A stretch of 7,254 bases of DNA from Candidatus Gottesmanbacteria bacterium (GTDB lineage: Bacteria; Patescibacteriota; Microgenomatia; UBA10105; UBA927), in the NCBI GenBank assembly GCA_016218185.1, contig JACREP010000098.1, positions 1-7,254 on the forward strand, written 5' to 3'. This document shows positions 1 to 3,487 of the stretch, in pieces (position 1 is the first letter of the stretch; each line of letters begins with the position of its first letter). Made by a program: the position numbers and the translations under genes. The notes below the pieces were generated by a model. That model was not told where the DNA came from. It made no database searches and worked only from the letters and a program-made list of their open reading frames with translations.

Positions 1-162
1 ATTAATACGGGCATGAATATGGGCATGTTGCCCATTACCGGCATTACGCTGCCCCTTGTTTCCTACGGGGGCAGTTCAGTACTGTCGATAGCCGCGTCGT
101 TTGGGATTCTTTGGGCGTTTGAACGAAGAAACGGCGCAGTTAGTAGCGTTGCAATCCATTGA
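1..162 (+). CDS. rodA: SEDS-family peptidoglycan glycosyltransferase, RodA/FtsW type (C-terminal end only)
   Basis: Only the last 53 codons are present, open at the left edge and ending in TGA. SEDS proteins are polytopic membrane enzymes that polymerise lipid II into glycan strands. The visible part contains the signature of the family's C-terminal region: an N-x-G-M stretch, then LPITGITLPLVSYGGSS (residues 10-26 of the fragment), followed by the final hydrophobic helix and a short charged tail (FERRN). The N-x-G-M spacing before the LP-x-x-G block resembles RodA more than FtsW, but the fragment is too short to be sure, so the symbol is tentative. The gene ends 23 bases before rplU, and its last codons overlap a possible rplU promoter. 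Confidence 0.85.
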   Translation: MNTGMNMGMLPITGITLPLVSYGGSSVLSIAASFGILWAFERRNGAVSSVAIH

Positions 163-177
163 ACATCTTGATACAAT
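149..177 (+). promoter_or_regulatory. Candidate sigma70-type promoter for the rplU operon
   Basis: TTGCAA (149-154) and TACAAT (172-177) are separated by 17 bases, matching the consensus at 4/6 and 5/6 positions. The element lies across the stop codon of the upstream gene. The expected transcription start, about 7 bases after the -10 box, falls near 184, essentially at the rplU ATG (186), so the transcript would be nearly leaderless. No Shine-Dalgarno sequence is visible before that ATG, which fits. The match could be chance. Confidence 0.4.
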
Positions 178-185
178 CAGAACCT

Positions 186-500
186 ATGTTTGCCATCGCA
201 GCGATAGCTGGAAAACAGTATAAGGTAACAAAAGGAGATACAGTCACGGTTGATCGATTGGCCGGCAACGCTGGAGACATCGTAACGCTCGATCGTGTTT
301 TGCTCTATTCAGACGGAAAAAAAGTTGCCGTCGGGAAGCCCACGGTTGCGAACGTTACGATAAAAGCAAAAATTATCAAACAGGAAAAGGGAGAAAAAAT
401 AGATGTGCGGCGGTTTAAGTCAAAAGTACGCCATCGCCGGCACATCGGGTTTCGCCCTGAGCATTCAGCACTTGAAATTATATCCATAGTCAACGCATGA
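186..500 (+). CDS. rplU: 50S ribosomal protein bL21
   Basis: The protein is 104 residues, the usual size of bL21, a 23S rRNA-binding protein of the large subunit. It starts MFAIAAIAGKQYKVTKGD, which matches the bL21 N-terminus with its G-G/A-K-Q-Y-K-V core. It also has the basic loop near the C-terminus (VRRFKSKVRHRRHIGFRPEHS) that contacts rRNA. I chose ATG at 186 because the family begins there. An upstream in-frame TTG at 159 would add nine residues foreign to bL21 and would overlap the preceding stop codon. No Shine-Dalgarno is apparent. The 3' end overlaps the methyltransferase start in an ATGA arrangement (497-500), implying translational coupling. In most bacteria rplU is followed directly, or via prp, by rpmA; here a methyltransferase gene separates them. 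Confidence 0.95.
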   Translation: MFAIAAIAGKQYKVTKGDTVTVDRLAGNAGDIVTLDRVLLYSDGKKVAVGKPTVANVTIKAKIIKQEKGEKIDVRRFKSKVRHRRHIGFRPEHSALEIISIVNA

Positions 501-1714
501 TTTCCTATTTGTTCGTGTTCGGTCGAACACCGCATCTGGCTCTCGCTGAACTTGCATCCCTTTTTCCCGACGTAACACACTTTACTGCAGGTATGGGGAT
601 TTTGGAAGTCTCTCAAGATGATTGTTTTTCAGCGGAATCAGTCATCGCGTCGTTGGGAGGAACGGTAAAAATTGCCGAAGTGCTTGAGGATGTTCCTAAG
701 CTTTCAGGTGCAGCGCTTGCGGCGGCACTTGCTAAGACCGCAGATGTGTCAAAACGTATCGTTTTCGGTATAAGCTCCTACCACCCAAGCATTTCGGTAA
801 CTGTTGGGCTGCTTACCGAAGTGAAACAGGTGCTTGAATCCATGGGGTACACCGCGCGATTTGTTGCCGGACGCGACAAGGAGCCGCTGACAAGCGTTGT
901 AGTATCCAAGCAAAAACTGACGGAACTCATTATCGTCCCGAAGAAACAAAGCATCGTGCTGGCAAAAACAGTTGCAGTGCAGGATTTTGAATCCTGGAAT
1001 AGGCGTGATTATGGCCGCCCGTACGCGGATCCGAAGAGCGGCATGTTGCCGCCCAAGGTGGCACGAATGGCGGTAAACATAGGAATGCTAAATGATAAAT
1101 GCCAAATGCTAAATGAAAAATCAACTCTACTCGACCCGTTTTGCGGGATGGGGACGATACTGGCGGAAGCCGTACTTTCGGGATGGAACGTCGTGGGCAG
1201 TGATCAATCGAAAGAAGTAGTAGACAAGGCGAGAAGAAATCTTGAATGGTTGACAGGGTCTCGCCCTATCAAGAATCAAGATGGTATAAGACAGGGCGAG
1301 ACCCTGTCAAGCTGGAAGTTATTTATCAGCGATGCAACGCATGTATCCGAACATCTTCTTAAAGAATCCATTGATGCGATTGTGACCGAGCCGTTTATGG
1401 GTTCCACCCGCTTGGGCGGGAATAACCCAATCCGACCAATAACCCAATCCGACCAATTAAAAACAATAAAAAACATAATTAAGGGACTGGAAAAACTTTA
1501 TCTGGGGTGCCTGAAAGACTGGCACAAGGTGCTTAAACCCGGAGGAAGGCTCGTTATGACACTTCCGGCGTTTCAAATTGGGGAAAGGACCATGTTCGTG
1601 AAAAGAGTGATTGACAGCTGTGAAAACCTCGGGTATACTAAACTCCTCGGACCGTTGGAATACAGCAGACCTCAGGCGGTCGTTAAAAGAGAATTTTACG
1701 TATGGCACACATAA
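497..1714 (+). CDS. TRM11/TrmG10-like class I RNA methyltransferase
   Basis: This 405-residue protein has a TRM11-like N-terminal half and a C-terminal Rossmann methylase domain. The start (SYLFVFGRTPHLALAELASL, residues 3-22) resembles the TRM11/Trm-G10 N-terminal domain. The linker motif RDYGRPYADPKSGMLPPKVA (170-189) is typical of the family. SAM-binding motif I is LLDPFCGMGTILAEA (211-225), with the ribose-binding acid in VVGSDQS (232-238). The catalytic motif IV position reads TEPFMG (297-302) instead of the usual D/N-PP-Y, and LKPGGRLVMTLP (346-357) is a late strand. Known relatives methylate the N2 of guanosine 10 in tRNA; the exact target here is unproven, and the motif IV change adds doubt. 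It overlaps rplU by 4 bp and rpmA by 13 bp, so it is co-translated with ribosomal proteins. Three repeat-derived tracts lie in loops at about residues 196-207, 252-271 and 309-319. No frame is broken. Confidence 0.85.
   Translation: MISYLFVFGRTPHLALAELASLFPDVTHFTAGMGILEVSQDDCFSAESVIASLGGTVKIAEVLEDVPKLSGAALAAALAKTADVSKRIVFGISSYHPSISVTVGLLTEVKQVLESMGYTARFVAGRDKEPLTSVVVSKQKLTELIIVPKKQSIVLAKTVAVQDFESWNRRDYGRPYADPKSGMLPPKVARMAVNIGMLNDKCQMLNEKSTLLDPFCGMGTILAEAVLSGWNVVGSDQSKEVVDKARRNLEWLTGSRPIKNQDGIRQGETLSSWKLFISDATHVSEHLLKESIDAIVTEPFMGSTRLGGNNPIRPITQSDQLKTIKNIIKGLEKLYLGCLKDWHKVLKPGGRLVMTLPAFQIGERTMFVKRVIDSCENLGYTKLLGPLEYSRPQAVVKREFYVWHT
1083..1117 (+). repeat. Heptanucleotide tandem array (consensus aaatgNN, five units) inside the methyltransferase gene
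   Basis: Five consecutive 7-bp units (gaatgct, aaatgat, aaatgcc, aaatgct, aaatgaa) run without interruption. Because three units equal seven codons, the protein shows a seven-residue repeat, MLNDKCQ then MLNEKST. The tract sits between the conserved MAVN segment and the SAM-binding motif LLDPFCG, where relatives have a short link, so it probably extends a surface loop without harming the fold. Confidence 0.85.
1250..1310. repeat. Double palindrome (REP/BIME-like) embedded in frame in the methyltransferase gene
   Basis: The arms 1250-1270 and 1290-1310 are reverse complements at 20 of 21 positions, with a 19-base spacer. Each arm is also a small hairpin by itself: the right arm has gacaggg, loop cgaga, ccctgtc (1290-1308, perfect 7-bp stem), and the left arm has the same stem with one mismatch (1252-1270). 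Two inverted copies of a short palindrome are the layout seen in bacterial REP/BIME elements. It codes for about 20 residues (TGSRPIKNQDGIRQGETLSS) between the strand after motif I and the WKLFISDA strand, a place where length variation is tolerated. Confidence 0.85.
1421..1457 (+). repeat. 17-bp perfect tandem duplication in the methyltransferase gene
   Basis: The unit aacccaatccgaccaat occurs twice head to tail (1424-1440 and 1441-1457), with three further matching bases at 1421-1423. As 17 is not a multiple of three, the two copies are read in different frames, giving NPIRPI and then TQSDQL. It follows a small hairpin, cccgc-ttgg-gcggg (1407-1420), and lies just after the motif IV segment. 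The shift created by one extra copy must be balanced elsewhere, since the downstream frame still codes for the conserved LKPGGRLVM strand. Confidence 0.85.
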
Positions 1715-1959
1715 AAGCAGGAGGTGTTGCAAAAACCAATAAAGATTCCGTATCCAAGCGCTTGGGCGTGAAAATTTACGGCGGCCAGCGCGCAATCGCA
1801 GGCAACATAATTATCCGTCAGAAGGGGACGAAAGTCTACCCGGGTACAGGTGTGGAAAAGGGAAAGGACTATACGCTCTTTGCCGTAACGACCGGCGTTG
1901 TCAGCTTTCATCAAAAACGGGGAAAACAATACGTGTCGGTCCTGCCTGCCACAATGTAA
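1702..1959 (+). CDS. rpmA: 50S ribosomal protein bL27
   Basis: This 85-residue protein matches bL27, whose N-terminus reaches into the peptidyl transferase centre. It shows MAHIKAGG at the start, KRLGVKIYGGQ (residues 19-29), AGNIIIRQKGTKVYPG (33-48) and GKDYTLFA (54-61), all in family order. It begins directly with MAH, so it has no N-terminal extension of the Firmicutes type that needs removal by the Prp protease. The ATG lies inside the last codons of the methyltransferase gene (13-bp overlap), and the start codon of parB follows after two bases. Expression is therefore probably coupled along the operon. Confidence 0.96.
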   Translation: MAHIKAGGVAKTNKDSVSKRLGVKIYGGQRAIAGNIIIRQKGTKVYPGTGVEKGKDYTLFAVTTGVVSFHQKRGKQYVSVLPATM

Positions 1960-1961
1960 CC

Positions 1962-2786
1962 ATGGCTGATACACAACAAGTGTTTCATTTGGAAATTGAC
2001 CTTATTCAGCCTAACCCGCTTCAGCCCCGAGGACTCATCAGTCCGGATTCGCTTCATGACCTGGTTGCTTCCATCCGCGAACATGGCATCATTGAGCCTT
2101 TGGTGGTTGCCAAAACGCCGGCCGGGTACCAGATTATTGCCGGCGAACGCCGGTGGCGTGCCTCCAAACAGGCGGGGCTCACCACGGTACCGGTACTGGT
2201 AAAAGAAACGACGTCAAAAGGAATGCTGGAAATGGCGATTGTGGAAAACGTGCAGCGCGAAGATTTAAATCCGATCGAACGGGCGCAGGCGTTCCAACGG
2301 CTCATTGAGGAGTTTGGATTGCCTCTTGCCGAAATTGCAAAACGTATCGGAAAAAGCGAGTCCTACGTTTCCAACACCATGCGGCTTTTGGCTCTTCCCG
2401 ATGCGATAAAAGACGGCATTATTTCCGCTTCCATTACCGAGGGCCACGCACGGGCAATTGCAGGACTTGGTGATGTAAAACTCATGGTGGAGGCCTACAA
2501 GACGATTTTGGCGGAAAGCGCCTCGGTCCGAAGGGCCGAAGATTTAGCCAGGAGACTTAAAGCTCAGTATGACAGAAAGCCGACGCAGCGCGTGGAGCGA
2601 ATTCACAGCGACGAACTGGATGCGATGGCTAAAGAAATCGCCCAGGCAGTGAACGGTTTGGTGAAAATCACGCAGTCCAAAGTGGAGGCACGCCTGGTAT
2701 TTGTGATCCGCGGCAACCTGGAAACAACGAGTAAAATCCTCAAGGAAATCCGCGGAAAGCTCGCACCCCCTGCTGGCAAAAAGTGA
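1962..2786 (+). CDS. parB: ParB/Spo0J family chromosome-partitioning CTPase, parS-binding
   Basis: The 274-residue length is typical of chromosomal ParB. The N-terminal CTP-binding domain has the QPNPLQPR segment (residues 16-23), the AGERRWRA box (60-67) and ENVQREDLNPIERA (95-108), which together form the nucleotide site of this family. A helix-turn-helix follows at about 120-142 (LAEIAKRIGKSESYVSNTMRLL region) for parS recognition. The C-terminal part (about 218-270) would be the dimerisation domain. Known relatives load on parS as CTP-gated clamps, spread, and work with ParA and SMC to segregate origins. No parA is in the window and I see no convincing parS site. It starts two bases after rpmA with no room for its own promoter, and ends two bases from the convergent lepB stop codon. 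Confidence 0.95.
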   Translation: MADTQQVFHLEIDLIQPNPLQPRGLISPDSLHDLVASIREHGIIEPLVVAKTPAGYQIIAGERRWRASKQAGLTTVPVLVKETTSKGMLEMAIVENVQREDLNPIERAQAFQRLIEEFGLPLAEIAKRIGKSESYVSNTMRLLALPDAIKDGIISASITEGHARAIAGLGDVKLMVEAYKTILAESASVRRAEDLARRLKAQYDRKPTQRVERIHSDELDAMAKEIAQAVNGLVKITQSKVEARLVFVIRGNLETTSKILKEIRGKLAPPAGKK

Positions 2787-2788
2787 CG

Positions 2789-3355
2789 TTACTTGGTAGC
2801 GTACAGCGGAAGTTGAATAAGGCCGAGTTTAGAGAGCGGCCAGTAACGAAGAATTGCCTGACCGATAAAATCTTCTTTTGCAATCGGTCCGAACTCGCGT
2901 GAATCCTTGCTGTGCGGCCGGTTATCGCCGGCGACAAAATACAGGCCAGGAGGCACGACGATCGGTTCATTTTCCCGCAGATACGAGCCGCCGAAAATAT
3001 ACGTCCCTTCCGCCAAATACGGTTCATCGAGCCGCTGGCCGTTGACCGAGAGCGCATTATTAGACAACATGACGGTATCGCCGGGTAAGCCGATAATACG
3101 TTTGATATAGTCAATTTCCTTATTGTCGGGTGATTTGAAGATGATGACTTCTCCGCGTTTGGGGTTGCGCAGCTTGTAGATGGCCTTATTGGTCAGGATA
3201 TATTCTCCGTTGTGAAAATTGGGTTCCATCGATGCGCCGTTTATCTCCTGCGGCGACATGACGAACAGATACACCATGACGAGAATTGCCAAAAACACGA
3301 CGATTCCCTGCAAAAAATCAAAAACGGCAGCAACCGCCCGTTTGATAGCATCCAT
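2789..3355 (-). CDS. lepB: Signal peptidase I (S26 family)
   Basis: This 188-residue membrane serine protease removes signal peptides from exported proteins. One N-terminal transmembrane helix (about residues 18-33, VVFLAILVMVYLFVM) anchors it. The catalytic serine is Ser42 in NGASMEPNF, and the general-base lysine is Lys85 in YIKRIIGLPGD. The conserved box GDNRPHSKDSREFG (143-156) closes the family set. Single-span architecture and short length match the Gram-positive/CPR type rather than the two-span E. coli enzyme. It converges on parB with only two bases between the stop codons and no visible terminator, so the transcripts probably overlap. The large secreted protein encoded upstream on the same strand is an obvious potential substrate, and read-through from that gene, antisense over tRNA-Val, could reach lepB. 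Confidence 0.95.
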   Translation of the reverse strand: MDAIKRAVAAVFDFLQGIVVFLAILVMVYLFVMSPQEINGASMEPNFHNGEYILTNKAIYKLRNPKRGEVIIFKSPDNKEIDYIKRIIGLPGDTVMLSNNALSVNGQRLDEPYLAEGTYIFGGSYLRENEPIVVPPGLYFVAGDNRPHSKDSREFGPIAKEDFIGQAILRYWPLSKLGLIQLPLYATK

Positions 3356-3374
3356 AATCTCTATTTAGAGTACA

Positions 3375-3383
3375 TGATATAAT
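3375..3383 (+). promoter_or_regulatory. Extended -10 promoter element for tRNA-Val
   Basis: TGATATAAT is a perfect extended -10 motif (TG at 3375-3376, TATAAT at 3378-3383). It lies 32 bases before the tRNA 5' end, leaving a short leader for RNase P. The -35 region (around 3355-3360) is poor, as expected for extended -10 promoters. Confidence 0.6.
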
Positions 3384-3404
3384 GGAGGCCGTCAAGATAA
3401 ACAA
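3376..3404 (-). promoter_or_regulatory. Possible lepB promoter overlapping the tRNA-Val promoter
   Basis: On the minus strand TTGTTT (3404-3399) and TATATC (3381-3376) are 17 bases apart, with three and four consensus matches. The -10 box uses nearly the same bases as the opposing tRNA-Val -10 because the stretch atgatataat is close to palindromic. Start would fall about 14 bases before the lepB ATG. Weak boxes; low confidence. Confidence 0.3.
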
Positions 3405-3415
3405 GCAGGGAAATG

Positions 3416-3487
3416 GGTCGGTTAGCTCAGCGGTAGAGCGCTGCATTCACATTGCAGATGTCGAGGGTTCAAATCCCCCACCGACCA
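3416..3487 (+). tRNA. tRNA-Val (anticodon CAC)
   Basis: A full 72-nt cloverleaf can be drawn. The acceptor GGTCGGT (3416-3422) pairs with ACCGACC (3480-3486), with discriminator A3487. The D-stem is GCTC/GAGC (3425-3428, 3436-3439). The anticodon stem CTGCA/TGCAG (3441-3445, 3453-3457) encloses loop TTCACAT with CAC at 3448-3450, reading GUG. The T-loop is TTCAAAT (3468-3474). The T-stem has one A-C mismatch (3464 with 3478). CCA is not encoded, since the next bases are CTA, so a CCA-adding enzyme is needed. Those CTA bases are the stop codon of the convergent 927-residue gene. Confidence 0.95.

Noticed and set aside
1083..1457. CRISPR array
   Set aside because: The repeats are 7 and 17 bp tandem units without spacers and lie within a coding gene; no cas genes are present.
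1276..1476. Minus-strand open frame overlapping the methylase repeats
   Set aside because: It mirrors the in-frame repeats of a well-supported gene and resembles nothing recognisable.
1981..1996. parS-like sequence beginning TGTTTCA at the start of parB
   Set aside because: Only 11 of 16 bases match the common parS palindrome and the right half-site is broken; the bases are explained as codons for VFHLEI.
2740..3114. Minus-strand open frame of 124 codons overlapping lepB and the parB end
   Set aside because: It is in a different frame from the clearly recognisable signal peptidase and has no features of a real protein.
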